The notes under the pieces: model-generated
What the model saw: only the letters and a program-made list of their open reading frames with translations
Told to the model about the DNA's origin: nothing
Database searches by the model: none
Made by a program: the position numbers and the translations under genes
Assembly: GCA_902612325.1 (NCBI GenBank)
Contig: CACMDB010000004.1
Span: 124,001-188,000 of the forward strand
Direction of reading: 5' to 3'
DNA: 64,000 bases
Source: an uncultured Pelagibacteraceae bacterium
Lineage (GTDB): Bacteria; Pseudomonadota; Alphaproteobacteria; Pelagibacterales; Pelagibacteraceae
Shown here: positions 34,690 through 44,910 of the stretch, one piece after another
Numbering within the stretch: position 1 is the stretch's first letter
Layout: the number at the start of each line of letters is the position of its first letter

Positions 34690-35245
34690 TTATTCAAATG
34701 TAATTGAAAATGATAAATCTTATCCAGGTTTACAAATGAGAGAAATAAAACCTATCATGAAACTTATTATTAGAGGAAAAAAAAGACAGTTTTTATCTGC
34801 AGTTGGAAAATCATTAAATCTACTTTTGCCAAATGAAGCAAATACTTCCTCAAGAAGTGATCAATTAACAGCTCTTTGGTTAAGCCCAGATGAATGGATG
34901 ATTTTTTCAAATGAAATTTTAAAATCAGATCATAATAATTATGATGTAGAAAAATTACTCAATAAAAATATTTGTAAAACAAATTTGGGTGCTGTAACTG
35001 ATGTCACAGACCAATTTGTATTAATAAATCTTAAAGGTGATAAAATTTTTGATTTATTTGAAACTGGATCTCCGTTTAATTTTAATGATTTTAAATCCAA
35101 AAAAGGCCTTGTAACTCAAACAATTTTGACAAAAATTGATATAATTGTTCATAATCAGGACATTAACGATGTAAATTTATTTGTGAGAAGATCCTTTTCA
35201 GATCATTTATTTTCATGGATGAATGATAGTGCGTCAAGATTATAG
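34682..35245 (+). CDS. soxG: Sarcosine oxidase gamma subunit
   Basis: 187 residues, the gamma chain related to the GcvT fold. Typical pieces are LWLSPDEWMIFSNE, AVTDVTDQFVLINLKG and the closing VRRSFSDHLFSWMNDSA. It completes the heterotetramer. It starts inside the soxA 3' end. The next gene, a solute-binding protein, follows after 38 bases on the same strand, so a shared transcript is possible. Confidence 0.95.
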   Translation: MLNYSNVIENDKSYPGLQMREIKPIMKLIIRGKKRQFLSAVGKSLNLLLPNEANTSSRSDQLTALWLSPDEWMIFSNEILKSDHNNYDVEKLLNKNICKTNLGAVTDVTDQFVLINLKGDKIFDLFETGSPFNFNDFKSKKGLVTQTILTKIDIIVHNQDINDVNLFVRRSFSDHLFSWMNDSASRL

Positions 35246-35283
35246 ATCTCAATAATAAAAAAAATAATATAATTCTATAAATT

Positions 35284-36051
35284 ATGAAAAAATTACTATT
35301 ATTAATATTATTTACCTTTTTACCATTCTCACTTAACGCAGACTCAAATTTAGATAAAATACTATCATCAGGTGTATTAAAAGTTGGCACTACTGGGGAT
35401 TGGGATCCCATGACAGTTAAGGATCCAGCTACTAATAAATATAAAGGTTTTGACATTGATGTCATGAATCAACTTGCAAAAGATATGGGTGTAAAGATTG
35501 AATTTGTACCAGCAGAATGGAAAACTATTGTCTCAGGTATAACATCAGCAAGGTATGATATTTCAACAAGTGTAACAAAAACTCCAAAACGAGCTGAAGT
35601 AGCAGGATTTACTGATACTTATTACAAGTATGCTACTGTTCCACTAGTTCTTAAAAAGAACTTAAAAAAATTCCCTACTTGGGATTCCCTAAATAACGAA
35701 AACGTAACGATAGCAACTACTCTTGGTACTTCTCAAGAAGAAAAGGCAAAAGAATTTTTTCCAAAATCAAAATTAAACTCAATTGAAGCTCCAGCTAGAG
35801 ACTTTCAAGAAGTATTAGCAGGTAGAGCTGATGGAAATATTACAAGTTCAACAGAAGCAAATAAATTGGTTATCAAATATCCTCAATTAGCAATTGTTCC
35901 AGATGGTGGAAAAAATCCGGCTTTTTTAGCGATGATGGTGCCAAAAGGTGATACTAAGTGGAACGATTACGTAAATAAATGGATTAAAGATAAAAAATCC
36001 TCAGGGTTCTTCACTAAGTTATTAGCTAAATATAATTTAAAGAGTTTATAA
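35284..36051 (+). CDS. Family 3 extracellular solute-binding protein (PheC-like subgroup)
   Basis: 255 residues: a cleavable signal peptide ([19 protein letters not shown], cut after Ala19) and an SBP family 3 domain ([46 protein letters not shown]). The TTGD turn and the segment [17 protein letters not shown] are close to cyclohexadienyl dehydratase (PheC), a periplasmic enzyme of the same fold. So an enzyme role cannot be excluded. The permease gene 40 bases downstream favours transport of an amino acid or small amine. It follows soxG, but linking the ligand to sarcosine is only a guess. Confidence 0.85.
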   Translation: MKKLLLLILFTFLPFSLNADSNLDKILSSGVLKVGTTGDWDPMTVKDPATNKYKGFDIDVMNQLAKDMGVKIEFVPAEWKTIVSGITSARYDISTSVTKTPKRAEVAGFTDTYYKYATVPLVLKKNLKKFPTWDSLNNENVTIATTLGTSQEEKAKEFFPKSKLNSIEAPARDFQEVLAGRADGNITSSTEANKLVIKYPQLAIVPDGGKNPAFLAMMVPKGDTKWNDYVNKWIKDKKSSGFFTKLLAKYNLKSL

Positions 36052-36091
36052 AAAATTAGTAATTAGTTTTTAATTCTTTATAACTTGAAGA

Positions 36092-36823
36092 GTGAGAAAT
36101 TTATTTTTTTTACTCTTAATTTTCCCATTAACTTCATGCGGTAAAAGTGAATTAAATTGGTTAATCTTATCTCCAAACAATATTGAAGGATTAACTAACT
36201 TAAAGTTTTTATTAAGTGGTTTAACAACCACTATCTATATTAGTATAGTCTCTATAATTATTTCAATTATTCTTGGTCTTTTAGTTGCTATTCCATCACT
36301 AGCTAAGAGTAAAATTTTAACCTATCTCAATATTGGATATGTGGAGATTGTAAGAGCAATTCCTTTACTAGTTTTGATTTTATGGATTTATTATGGTTTA
36401 CCAATTATGACAGGTATAAGTTTTAGTCCTTTTGTTTCTGGTATCATTGCTCTTTCAATTAGTGAAAGTGCTTTTCAGGCAGAAATATTTAGAGCAGGAA
36501 TTAATTCAATTAAAAAATCACAATGGGAAGCGGGAAGTTCTTTGGGATTAAGTTTTTTTAGAAAATTAAGATTAGTTATCTTACCTCAAGCAATAAAGAA
36601 TATTTTACCAGCTATAGGTAATCAGTTCGTTTATGTTCTTAAAATGTCATCACTCGTGTCAATAATTGGTATTGGAGATTTAACAAGGAAAGCAAACGAA
36701 TTAGTTGTGACAACTTATCGGCCCCTAGAAATTTATACATTTTTAATCCTGGAGTATCTTATTTTAATTTTGGTTGTTTCTTTTTTAGTTAGAAAATTAG
36801 AGAAAAAATTACAAAAAGATTAA
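36092..36823 (+). CDS. Polar amino acid-type ABC transporter permease with lipobox-like N-terminus
   Basis: 243 residues from a GTG start; no better in-frame ATG exists. The core (about 40-240) has five membrane helices and the family's cytoplasmic loop, EAGSSLGLSFFRKLRLVILPQA, that contacts the ATPase. VEIVRAIPLLVLILWIYYG is typical of HisM/GlnP-type permeases. Oddly, the N-terminus NLFFLLLIFPLTSCGKSE reads as a lipoprotein signal, with the lipobox LTSC placing Cys16 for lipidation. No ATP-binding protein gene lies nearby. The last four bases overlap the facing nuclease gene. Confidence 0.85.
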   Translation: MRNLFFLLLIFPLTSCGKSELNWLILSPNNIEGLTNLKFLLSGLTTTIYISIVSIIISIILGLLVAIPSLAKSKILTYLNIGYVEIVRAIPLLVLILWIYYGLPIMTGISFSPFVSGIIALSISESAFQAEIFRAGINSIKKSQWEAGSSLGLSFFRKLRLVILPQAIKNILPAIGNQFVYVLKMSSLVSIIGIGDLTRKANELVVTTYRPLEIYTFLILEYLILILVVSFLVRKLEKKLQKD

Positions 36824-37299
36824 TTTTTTTTTCTCCAATCCCAAGGATATTCAAATTTCATTGACCACATTCCTAAATTATTTGATCTTGCATAGTTCTC
36901 ATCAGGGACGAATTTCTTTGAGTATTTTCTATATGCAAAAGCATAGCCCTCTTTTACTAAATAACTTGATAAACTGATATTATTTACAAAACATTCAGCT
37001 AAAATTCTTTTATACTGATCCTTGCCCTCTTCAACACATTCAACCTCTTTGTTTCCTATTATATTAATTAGTAATTTTTTTGCTTCAATCCCACAAAAAA
37101 TTATTTGATTATTTTTACTACAGGTTTGTTTTAATTCAGGGGTATCAATTCCACTAAATCTAATTTTTTTTCCATTTAAATGTATAGTATCACCATCAAC
37201 AACTTTAATTTCATATGACTTAACATCTTTTAGAGTTAAGAAAAAAGAAGATAGGAAAAAACTAATAACTAAAAATAGCTTTATTTTGTTTAAATACAT
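36820..37299 (-). CDS. Exported thermonuclease (SNase-like) family protein
   Basis: 159 residues. A signal peptide (KLFLVISFFLSSFFL) precedes a staphylococcal-nuclease fold: KVVDGDTIHLNGKKIRFSGIDTPEL with the Ca-binding Asp residues and Arg, then DQYKRILAECF and LVKEGYAFAYRKYSKKF with further catalytic residues. It may degrade nucleic acids in the periplasm, for nutrient use. It starts inside the end of the MATE gene (38-base overlap). Confidence 0.88.
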   Translation of the reverse strand: MYLNKIKLFLVISFFLSSFFLTLKDVKSYEIKVVDGDTIHLNGKKIRFSGIDTPELKQTCSKNNQIIFCGIEAKKLLINIIGNKEVECVEEGKDQYKRILAECFVNNISLSSYLVKEGYAFAYRKYSKKFVPDENYARSNNLGMWSMKFEYPWDWRKKN

Positions 37300-38632
37300 T
37301 ATTTAGAAAATAACCAATAAATATTAAAACAGCAATTCCCATAGCCCAATTAGTCACCATAATAGTATAAAAAATATCTTCGTAATCACCACCTCTTATA
37401 TTTATCACATACCATAAACTTAAAAAAGGAAACGCAGTTAATCTTAAAATACTCAAATAGAGACTATACAAAGGTTTTTTAACAGCTTGAAATACTGCTG
37501 TAGTAATAAAGAAGACTGGATAAATTGGTCCAATTAAAGCTGCAACCTTGAGATAAATAGCTCCACTCATAACTGCTTCTTGATTATCAGTAAATAAAGA
37601 TACGAAAAATTCAGCCCCAAAAAAAATTATTACTCCAGCAACAGTCATAAATGATATTCCAAAAAATAAAGCCTTAGTATAAAGCTCTCTTATTCTATTA
37701 TAGGCTTTTGCACCAAAATTTTGTCCTCCGATTGAAAGGACTGCAGTATTTAAACCAATAACAGGTAATAAAAAAACTTGCTCTACTCTTAATGCTGCAC
37801 CATAACCAGCTGTTGCTAAATCTCCGAATTTACCTATGAAATATAAGATGTTAAAAATACCTACACCAATAAACAACATACTGAACATTACTGGTACAGC
37901 TTGATTTGTTAATGATTTTAAATATTCAAATTTTGGAATAAAGCATTGAGGTTTAAGGTAATTCCTTATTTGACAATTATTAACCTTAAAAGCTAAATAG
38001 ATCGTTCCTATTGATTGAGAAATTACAGTAGCAATAGCAAGACCAGCTATTCCAAATCCTGGGATAAATCCATATCCCCATATAAAAAGAGGATTTAAAA
38101 AAATGTTAAGAAAAAAACTAAATATCAATACATTTCTATAACTTCTGGTATCACCTTGAGCATTCAAAGTTCCATTTAGAGATATCTGTATCAATACAAT
38201 AAAAGTTCCGTAGAAAATAATATCTAAATATTCTCTCGTTAAAATTATTCCAGCTACATCAGAGCCCATGACACCTAAAAGATAATTTGATGCATTTAAA
38301 CCAAATATTGTAACAATTATTGACACTAATACTGCAAAGATTAAAGACTGAGCCACATATAATGATGCAACTCTTATTTTTTTTTCACCGATTGAATTAC
38401 CAATTAAAGCATTAGTTGCAGCACCTAATCCAACACCAACAGCTATAATGGTAAAATATATTGGAAACGATTTCGCAATTGCACCTATTGCTTCTGCAGA
38501 GATTCTACCTGCAAACCAAGTATCAACTAAATTATAAAATGTTTGAAATAATGAGCCTACACTTGCAGGTATCGTAACTCTTCTCAATAGTGTCCAAATT
38601 GGATCTTTTGTTAATTTTATTGATTTAGACAA
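37262..38632 (-). CDS. MATE family multidrug/Na+-driven exporter
   Basis: 456 residues with twelve membrane helices in two related halves. Each half has MATE features: IPASVGSLFQTFYNLVDTWFAGR at the start and QAVPVMFSMLFIGVGIFNILYF opening the second half, with AALRVEQVFLLPVIGLNTAV after it. It would export cationic compounds in exchange for Na+ or H+. The substrate is unknown. It begins eight bases after trhO on the same strand. Confidence 0.93.
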   Translation of the reverse strand: MSKSIKLTKDPIWTLLRRVTIPASVGSLFQTFYNLVDTWFAGRISAEAIGAIAKSFPIYFTIIAVGVGLGAATNALIGNSIGEKKIRVASLYVAQSLIFAVLVSIIVTIFGLNASNYLLGVMGSDVAGIILTREYLDIIFYGTFIVLIQISLNGTLNAQGDTRSYRNVLIFSFFLNIFLNPLFIWGYGFIPGFGIAGLAIATVISQSIGTIYLAFKVNNCQIRNYLKPQCFIPKFEYLKSLTNQAVPVMFSMLFIGVGIFNILYFIGKFGDLATAGYGAALRVEQVFLLPVIGLNTAVLSIGGQNFGAKAYNRIRELYTKALFFGISFMTVAGVIIFFGAEFFVSLFTDNQEAVMSGAIYLKVAALIGPIYPVFFITTAVFQAVKKPLYSLYLSILRLTAFPFLSLWYVINIRGGDYEDIFYTIMVTNWAMGIAVLIFIGYFLNNVFKQNKAIFSY

Positions 38633-38640
38633 AATTATCC

Positions 38641-39549
38641 TTATTTAAATTCTTTTTGAAAAATATATTTTTTTCCAGATTGCTTTGCTTTGTATATCTG
38701 ACTTTGTCTCATTCTAAAACGAGATTTTTGGTTTTTTGAGAGTTTATCAATACAATTGGGACAAGTTACACCCTCCTCATATCTTTTAGATTTTTTATCT
38801 TTAGTTGAAATTGGTTGTCTACATCCGCCGCAAATTGAATAGGTTCCTTGTACTAATCCATGTTTTAGAGTTACTCTATTGTCAAATACAAAACACTCAC
38901 CTTTCCACAAACTGTTTTTTTGTTTGATTTTTTTTAAGTAATTCAAAATTCCACCCTTTAATTGATAAATATTTTTAAAACCTTTTTTTTCTAAAAATAC
39001 AGAGGCTTTTTCACATCTAATTCCACCAGTGCAAAACATTGCTATTGGTTGATCTTTTTTTAACTTTTTTAAGTATTTTGGGAAATCTCTAAAGTTGTCT
39101 ATATTTGGATTTACCGATTTTCTAAAAGAACCAACTTTATGCTCAAAAGGTTTTCTTGCATCTAATAAAAAAGTTTTTTTATCTTTTATTAATTCATTCC
39201 ACTTCGTTGGTTCAATATGTGTATTCTTTTTTTTAATCTTCTTTGAGATTTTAAGATCCATTGGAACGACTTCTCTTTTAATCTTCACTTTAGATTTGTG
39301 GAAAGGTTTAAATTTACTTTTTGAATTATTGAAACTATCAAATTCTTTAATACCAAAAATTTTTTTTAATTTAATAATTGAAGCCTTAATATCTTTATTT
39401 TTTCCAGATATAGATCCATTTAAACCCTCTTCTGATATAATAATTGATCCATATATGTTTTTATTAACTAAAAAATTATTCAATATTTTTTGATTTTTTT
39501 TTAAATTATTTATTTTTTTAAATTTATAAAATCCAAATATAGTGAACAT
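38641..39549 (-). CDS. trhO: tRNA uridine-5-hydroxylase TrhO (YceA-type rhodanese protein)
   Basis: 302 residues: an N-terminal ferredoxin-like UPF0176 domain (SEEGLNGSISG), a rhodanese domain (about 115-215) with the active loop MFCTGGIRCEKAS, and a C-terminal zinc part (SICGGCRQP, VTCPNC). TrhO hydroxylates U34 of certain tRNAs, the first step to cmo5U-type wobble bases. It shares one base with the upstream O-methyltransferase gene. Whether that enzyme takes part is not known. Confidence 0.93.
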   Translation of the reverse strand: MFTIFGFYKFKKINNLKKNQKILNNFLVNKNIYGSIIISEEGLNGSISGKNKDIKASIIKLKKIFGIKEFDSFNNSKSKFKPFHKSKVKIKREVVPMDLKISKKIKKKNTHIEPTKWNELIKDKKTFLLDARKPFEHKVGSFRKSVNPNIDNFRDFPKYLKKLKKDQPIAMFCTGGIRCEKASVFLEKKGFKNIYQLKGGILNYLKKIKQKNSLWKGECFVFDNRVTLKHGLVQGTYSICGGCRQPISTKDKKSKRYEEGVTCPNCIDKLSKNQKSRFRMRQSQIYKAKQSGKKYIFQKEFK

Positions 39550-40199
39550 TAAATCTTCCTACAGACAGTCATTCCATCTCCAAAAGGCACCATGACCTTT
39601 TCAATTCTTTTGTCCTTTGAAATTAAATTATTTAAATCTCTAATACTTTTCGTATATTTGTCATTAATATCTTTGTTAACAACTTCTCCATGCCATAAAA
39701 CATTATCAATAATAACTAAACCCTCTTTATTCAATAGATCTAGTGAAATTTCATAATATTTTTGGTAATTCATTTTATCAGCATCAATAAAAACTAAATC
39801 AAATTTTTCATTTCTAATACTCATCAAACTTTCTAAAGCTGGTTTAATTATTGTTTTAATTTTGTGATTTTGATTAGCTTTTTTGAAAAAATTTTGAGCA
39901 ATTTTATTTGTTTCCTCATTTTTATCTAAAGCAATTATACTACCCTCATCTGGTAATGCTAAAGCCATAGACAACGTGCTTAAACCTGTAAAAGTTCCTA
40001 TCTCTAATACTTTTGTAATTTTGGAGATCTTTATAATCAAATGTAGAAATTGACATTGGGAAATAGATATTTGCATTCTTTTAATATCACCAAGTGATAA
40101 ATTATAGTCTATTATTTCTTTTTGAATTGGATGTAGTTTCAAACCATTCTTTAGTATGTAATCTTGCAAATGTTTTGTGATATTAAGGTCTGAACCCAT
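39549..40199 (-). CDS. Class I SAM-dependent O-methyltransferase
   Basis: 216 residues of the Methyltransf_3 family (COMT-like). VLEIGTFTGLSTLSMALA binds SAM, SIIALDKNEE follows, and FDLVFIDADKMNYQKYYE carries the metal-binding Asp; VIIDNVLWHGEV completes the metal site. It methylates a small catechol-like substrate in relatives. Here the substrate is not known. It is four bases from gatB and overlaps trhO. Confidence 0.9.
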   Translation of the reverse strand: MGSDLNITKHLQDYILKNGLKLHPIQKEIIDYNLSLGDIKRMQISISQCQFLHLIIKISKITKVLEIGTFTGLSTLSMALALPDEGSIIALDKNEETNKIAQNFFKKANQNHKIKTIIKPALESLMSIRNEKFDLVFIDADKMNYQKYYEISLDLLNKEGLVIIDNVLWHGEVVNKDINDKYTKSIRDLNNLISKDKRIEKVMVPFGDGMTVCRKI

Positions 40200-40203
40200 A
40201 ACC

Positions 40204-41679
40204 TTATAATTTTTTCTTCAAGATCTCATTGATCAATTGAGGATTTGCTTTTCCACCAGATGCTTTCATTGCCTGACCAACAAAAAAACCAAATAATTTT
40301 TCTTTACCTTGTTTATATTCAATAGCTTTTTCTCTGTTCTCATTAATTATTTTGTCAATTAAAGCTTCTAAAGCTTTTGGATCACTTTGTTGCTTTAATC
40401 CTTTTTCCTCAACAATTTTTTGTGGATCTTTGTCTCCATCAATCATTAATTCAAAAACATTTTTTGCTATTTTTCCAGAAATAGTTCCATTCTTAATTAG
40501 ATTTATCAATATGGCGAAGTTCTTGGCACTCACTGGACTTTGAGAAATTTCTAAACCTTTGCTATTTAAAATAGCAAATAGTTCTCCTGTAATCCAATTG
40601 ACTGCTAACTTAATATCTTTGTTCTTGCCCATTTTAGTTACAACTTCTTCAAAGTATTTTGCAATATCAATATCAGACACTAAAATATTGGCTTCATAGG
40701 GAGACAATTTAAACTCTTCAATAAATCTTTTCTTTTTATCATCTGGAAGCTCTGGAATATCATTTTTAAGTTCTTCAATAAATTTTTCCGATACCTCTAA
40801 AGGTAATAAATCAGGATCAGGAAAATATCTGTAATCATGAGCATCTTCTTTTGATCTCATTGATCTTGTCTCATTTTTCTTCGTATCAAAAAGTCTGGTT
40901 TCTTGATCAATAGTTTTGCCCTCTTCTATTAAATCAACTTGCCGATTAGCCTCATATTCTATTGCCATTTGCATAAACTTAATTGAATTAACATTTTTAA
41001 TTTCACATCGAGTGCCAAATTCTTTTGACCCTTTAGGTCTTACAGAAACATTCACATCCGCTCTTAAAGAGCCTTCTTGCATATTTCCGTCACAAGTTCC
41101 TAGGTACCTCATTATAGATCGTAATTTTTTAATGTAAGCATTAACCTCATCTGGGGATCTTAAATCAGGCTTGCTCACTATTTCCATTAAAGCTACCCCT
41201 GATCTATTTAAATCTACAAAAGTATTTTGTGGGTCAAGATCATGAATACTTTTTCCAGCATCTTGTTCTAGATGTAATCTTTCTATACCTACTTCTTTTT
41301 GACCATTAGGCATATCCAAAATAACTTTGCCCTCACCTACTATTGGATCTTTAAATTGTGATATTTGATATCCCTGAGGTAAATCAGCATAAAAATAATT
41401 TTTTCTATCAAATACAGAGCGTTTATTAATTTTTGCATTAAGACCAATGCCAGTTTTAATAGCTTGTTTAATACAAAATTCATTTATTACAGGTAGCATT
41501 CCTGGAAACGCAGCGTCAACTAAACTTACTTGTGTATTTGGTTCAGCACCAAATTTAGTTGATGAGGAAGAAAATAGTTTTGACTCAGATAATACTTGAG
41601 CATGTACCTCTAATCCAATTACAACTTCATATTGATTATCTTTCCGATTAATCAAATATTCTGTGTTTTTCTTATTCAT
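40204..41679 (-). CDS. gatB: Aspartyl/glutamyl-tRNA amidotransferase subunit B
   Basis: 491 residues: [25 protein letters not shown]-type [24 protein letters not shown] and [15 protein letters not shown] in the kinase-like cradle domain, and the YqeY-type tail ending [19 protein letters not shown]. It phosphorylates and amidates Glu-tRNA(Gln) or Asp-tRNA(Asn). Overlaps gatA by four bases. Confidence 0.98.
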   Translation of the reverse strand: MNKKNTEYLINRKDNQYEVVIGLEVHAQVLSESKLFSSSSTKFGAEPNTQVSLVDAAFPGMLPVINEFCIKQAIKTGIGLNAKINKRSVFDRKNYFYADLPQGYQISQFKDPIVGEGKVILDMPNGQKEVGIERLHLEQDAGKSIHDLDPQNTFVDLNRSGVALMEIVSKPDLRSPDEVNAYIKKLRSIMRYLGTCDGNMQEGSLRADVNVSVRPKGSKEFGTRCEIKNVNSIKFMQMAIEYEANRQVDLIEEGKTIDQETRLFDTKKNETRSMRSKEDAHDYRYFPDPDLLPLEVSEKFIEELKNDIPELPDDKKKRFIEEFKLSPYEANILVSDIDIAKYFEEVVTKMGKNKDIKLAVNWITGELFAILNSKGLEISQSPVSAKNFAILINLIKNGTISGKIAKNVFELMIDGDKDPQKIVEEKGLKQQSDPKALEALIDKIINENREKAIEYKQGKEKLFGFFVGQAMKASGGKANPQLINEILKKKL

Positions 41680-43133
41680 TTAATCCACCAATCAGTGATT
41701 TTGTTTTTAAAATTTATTTTCTCCTCCATAGCAAAAGCTATGTTTAATATATTTTGTTCATCAAAAGCTTTACCGATTATTTGTAAACCCAGAGGATAAC
41801 CTTTAGTATCGTGTCCTGCAGGAATTGATATACCAGGCAGGCCTGCCAAATTAACTGGTACTGTAAATATATCATTTAAATACATCGAAACTGGATCATT
41901 TGTTTTTTCACCTATTTTAAAAGCTGAGCTAGGTGTTGATGGAGTTAAAATTGCATCAACTTTCTTATATGCTTCATCAAAATCATTTTTGATTAGTTTT
42001 CTCACTTTTTGAGCTTTAAGATAGTATGCATCATAATAACCAGATGATAATACATAAGTTCCAATCATAATTCTTCTTTGAACTTCTGCACCAAAGCCTT
42101 CAGATCTAGTTTTTTCATACATATCAATTAAATTTTCACCTTTGGCTCTGTATCCATACTTTACACCATCATATCTTGCTAAATTAGAAGATGCCTCTGC
42201 TGGAGCAACAATATAATACGTTGGTAAAGCATAACTTGTATGTGGAAGTGATATGTCGATTGTTTCAGCACCACAATCTTTTACGTACTGAATACCTTTT
42301 TGCCAAAGGTCCTCTATTTCTTTAGGCATACCATCAACTCTGTATTCTTTTGGAATTCCAATTTTTTTTCCTTTTATATTTTTTGTAAGTTCCTTGCTAT
42401 AATGATTTCTTTTAAAATTAATTGAAGTAGAATCTTTTGAATCATATGTACTGATTACTTCTTGCAATAAAGCACAATCTTTTACATTTTGGGCCATTGG
42501 TCCTGCCTGATCTAATGAGGAAGCAAAAGCAACTATCCCATATCGTGAGCAACTTCCATATGTTGGTTTTAAACCTACAATTCCAGTAAATGAAGCTGGC
42601 TGTCTAATTGATCCTCCAGTATCAGTACCAATTGTGATTGGAGTTAATTGTCCAGCAACTGCTGATGCTGAACCACCCGATGAACCACCGGGGACTAAAT
42701 TCTTATCAATAGGATTTTGTACGTTTCCAAAATGACTTGTCTCATTAGATGAACCCATTGCAAACTCATCACAATTTAATTTACCCAGAAGTATTGCACC
42801 TTCATTCCAAATATTTTCAGTAACTGTAGACTCATAAGTTGGTACAAAATTATTTAAAATTTTACTACCAGCAGTTGTTTTAACATTTTTTGTACAGAAT
42901 AAATCCTTAACTGCCATAGGTATACCAGGTAATTTTAAATCTAAATTTGGGTTCTGATCAAATTTTTTTGCTTTATCTAAAGCAGGTGCAAAATCATCTG
43001 TGATATAAGCATTTAACTCACTAGACTTTTCAGACCTTTGAATAAATGCTTTGGTCACATCTGTTGAAGAAAGTTTCTTGTTTTTAATATTCTCTACTAA
43101 TTCTGTTAAAGATTGTTTTGTAATGTCTGACAT
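41676..43133 (-). CDS. gatA: Aspartyl/glutamyl-tRNA amidotransferase subunit A
   Basis: 485 residues of the amidase-signature family. The catalytic Lys is in [12 protein letters not shown], the cis-Ser in [13 protein letters not shown], and the nucleophilic Ser in [17 protein letters not shown]. It releases ammonia from glutamine for GatB. Its start shares one base with the gatC stop. Confidence 0.98.
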   Translation of the reverse strand: MSDITKQSLTELVENIKNKKLSSTDVTKAFIQRSEKSSELNAYITDDFAPALDKAKKFDQNPNLDLKLPGIPMAVKDLFCTKNVKTTAGSKILNNFVPTYESTVTENIWNEGAILLGKLNCDEFAMGSSNETSHFGNVQNPIDKNLVPGGSSGGSASAVAGQLTPITIGTDTGGSIRQPASFTGIVGLKPTYGSCSRYGIVAFASSLDQAGPMAQNVKDCALLQEVISTYDSKDSTSINFKRNHYSKELTKNIKGKKIGIPKEYRVDGMPKEIEDLWQKGIQYVKDCGAETIDISLPHTSYALPTYYIVAPAEASSNLARYDGVKYGYRAKGENLIDMYEKTRSEGFGAEVQRRIMIGTYVLSSGYYDAYYLKAQKVRKLIKNDFDEAYKKVDAILTPSTPSSAFKIGEKTNDPVSMYLNDIFTVPVNLAGLPGISIPAGHDTKGYPLGLQIIGKAFDEQNILNIAFAMEEKINFKNKITDWWIK

Positions 43134-43420
43134 TATTCAATTACCTTTGGTACAACAAAATAATCCTCATTATCTTCAGGAGAATTTTTAATTATTTGTT
43201 CTCTAATATTTTTACTTTTGATCTCATCAGATCTGAATTTTAAAGTTGTTTCGGCTATTGACGTTAATGGTTTTACATCATCTGTTTTTAATTCATTGAG
43301 CTTTTCAATAAATTCAAAAATTGAATTCAAATCATCAGCTAATTTTTCTGCCCTTTTTTCATCAACAGAAATTCTTGATAATTTAGATATATGTTTTATT
43401 GTTTTAAGATCTATACTCAT
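43133..43420 (-). CDS. gatC: Aspartyl/glutamyl-tRNA amidotransferase subunit C
   Basis: 95 residues: ISKLSRISVDEKRAEKLADDLNSIFEFIEKL and the tail NSPEDNEDYFVVPKVIE are standard for the small belt subunit that binds GatA to GatB. It heads the gatCAB operon and is divergent from ruvX over 50 bases, the usual alphaproteobacterial layout. Confidence 0.97.
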   Translation of the reverse strand: MSIDLKTIKHISKLSRISVDEKRAEKLADDLNSIFEFIEKLNELKTDDVKPLTSIAETTLKFRSDEIKSKNIREQIIKNSPEDNEDYFVVPKVIE

Positions 43421-43470
43421 ATGCTATTTAGGTATGACGCAAACTATCATTTAAGTTAAAAATATACAAT

Positions 43471-43926
43471 ATGATCACGTTAGAGGAATTTAAAAAAAAT
43501 CACTTAGATAAGTGCAGATTGATAGGCTTAGACCTTGGTTCAAAAAGAATAGGAGTTTCAATTTGTGACGAAAAACAATTAATTGCCACACCATTTATAA
43601 CTATAGAAAAAAAATCCTCTCAAAACCTCATAGATCAACTTAAATCAATAATCATCGAAAACAACATAAAGGGAATCATAATAGGGAACCCCTTAAATAT
43701 GGATGGCTCTTCTGGCAAATCTTCTCAATCAGTAAAAGATGTTTCTACGTATATTGAAAAAAACATTGATATTCCAATTTGTTTATGGGATGAGAGACTA
43801 TCAACTGTTGGTGCATTTAATCTTTCCAGTCAATTAGATGTTAATGTGAGTAAAAGAGAAAAAAAAATTGATGAAAATGCTGCTGCCTTTATATTGCAAG
43901 GAGCAATAGATTTTTTGAACAATTAA
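43471..43926 (+). CDS. ruvX: Putative pre-16S rRNA nuclease (RuvX/YqgF)
   Basis: 151 residues with an RNase H fold: LIGLDLGSKRIGVSICD at the start (first catalytic Asp), GIIIGNPLNMDGSSG in the middle, LWDERLSTVGA (catalytic Glu) and IDENAAAFILQG (third acid). It is thought to trim the 5' end of 16S rRNA and has been linked to Holliday junctions. It starts the plus-strand run with pyrB, pyrC' and plsY. Confidence 0.95.
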   Translation: MITLEEFKKNHLDKCRLIGLDLGSKRIGVSICDEKQLIATPFITIEKKSSQNLIDQLKSIIIENNIKGIIIGNPLNMDGSSGKSSQSVKDVSTYIEKNIDIPICLWDERLSTVGAFNLSSQLDVNVSKREKKIDENAAAFILQGAIDFLNN

Positions 43927-43968
43927 TACTTGCTATTATACAACTTTATAGCTATAGAGTTGGTTTTA

Positions 43969-44910
43969 ATGGCAATTAAAACAAATAAAGCTATTAAAAT
44001 TTCCCAAAAACATCTGTTAGGTATCCAAGATTTATCTATAAATGATGTTAATCTTATACTTGATGAAGCTCACGATTTTATAAAAGTAAACCAAAGCAAA
44101 AATAAAAAAATTGATGCACTAAGAGGAAAAACACAGATCAATTTATTTTTTGAGCCCTCAACAAGAACGCAAAGTTCATTTGAATTAGCAGGAAAAAGAC
44201 TTGGAGCTGATGTGATGTCAATGAATATAAGTAATTCTGCAATTAAAAAAGGTGAAACTCTTATTGATACAGCAATGACACTAAATGCTATGCATCCTGA
44301 CATTATTGTAATAAGACACCAAGACTCTGGCGCATGTAATCTACTTTCTCAAAAAGTTAATTGTGCAGTTTTAAATGCTGGAGATGGAAGAAGAGAGCAC
44401 CCTACTCAAGCTTTATTGGATGCTCTGACAATTATAAATCGAAAAAAAAAAATTGAAGGTTTAAGAATTGCCATCTGTGGAGATATCCTACATTCAAGAG
44501 TTGCACGATCTAATATTTATTTACTGAATATGTTAGGAGCAGAAGTAAATATAATTGCTCCCACAAATTTGATGCCGAAGGAAATAGAAAAATTTGGTGT
44601 CAATACATTCACCGATATGAAAAAAGGATTAAAAGATTGTGATATTGTAATGATGTTAAGATTACAAAATGAAAGAATGACAAGTTCTTATCTCTCATCT
44701 AACAGAGAGTATTATGAATATTATGGCCTTACACCAGATAAATTAGAACATGCAAAAGCTGATGCATTAATCATGCACCCAGGTCCAATGAATAGAGGTA
44801 TTGAGATAGATACTAATTTAGCTGATGATATCAATAAAAGCGTAATTAAAGAACAAGTAGAACTAGGAGTTGCAGTAAGAATGGCCTGTTTAAAGATTTT
44901 TTGTACTTAA
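43969..44910 (+). CDS. pyrB: Aspartate carbamoyltransferase catalytic subunit
   Basis: 313 residues from the ATG at 43969. An upstream TTG at 43930 would add 13 residues of unlikely sequence, so I prefer the ATG, which gives [30 protein letters not shown] is the carbamoyl phosphate site, [10 protein letters not shown] and [16 protein letters not shown] follow, and [11 protein letters not shown] closes the active site. It makes carbamoyl aspartate. Its stop is directly followed by the start of pyrC', fitting a physical complex between the products as in other bacteria with inactive PyrC'. Confidence 0.95.
   Translation: MAIKTNKAIKISQKHLLGIQDLSINDVNLILDEAHDFIKVNQSKNKKIDALRGKTQINLFFEPSTRTQSSFELAGKRLGADVMSMNISNSAIKKGETLIDTAMTLNAMHPDIIVIRHQDSGACNLLSQKVNCAVLNAGDGRREHPTQALLDALTIINRKKKIEGLRIAICGDILHSRVARSNIYLLNMLGAEVNIIAPTNLMPKEIEKFGVNTFTDMKKGLKDCDIVMMLRLQNERMTSSYLSSNREYYEYYGLTPDKLEHAKADALIMHPGPMNRGIEIDTNLADDINKSVIKEQVELGVAVRMACLKIFCT

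Noticed and set aside
43930-43968. Longer pyrB starting at TTG 43930
   Set aside because: The 13 added residues are unlike pyrB N-termini, and a good ATG at 43969 gives normal length.
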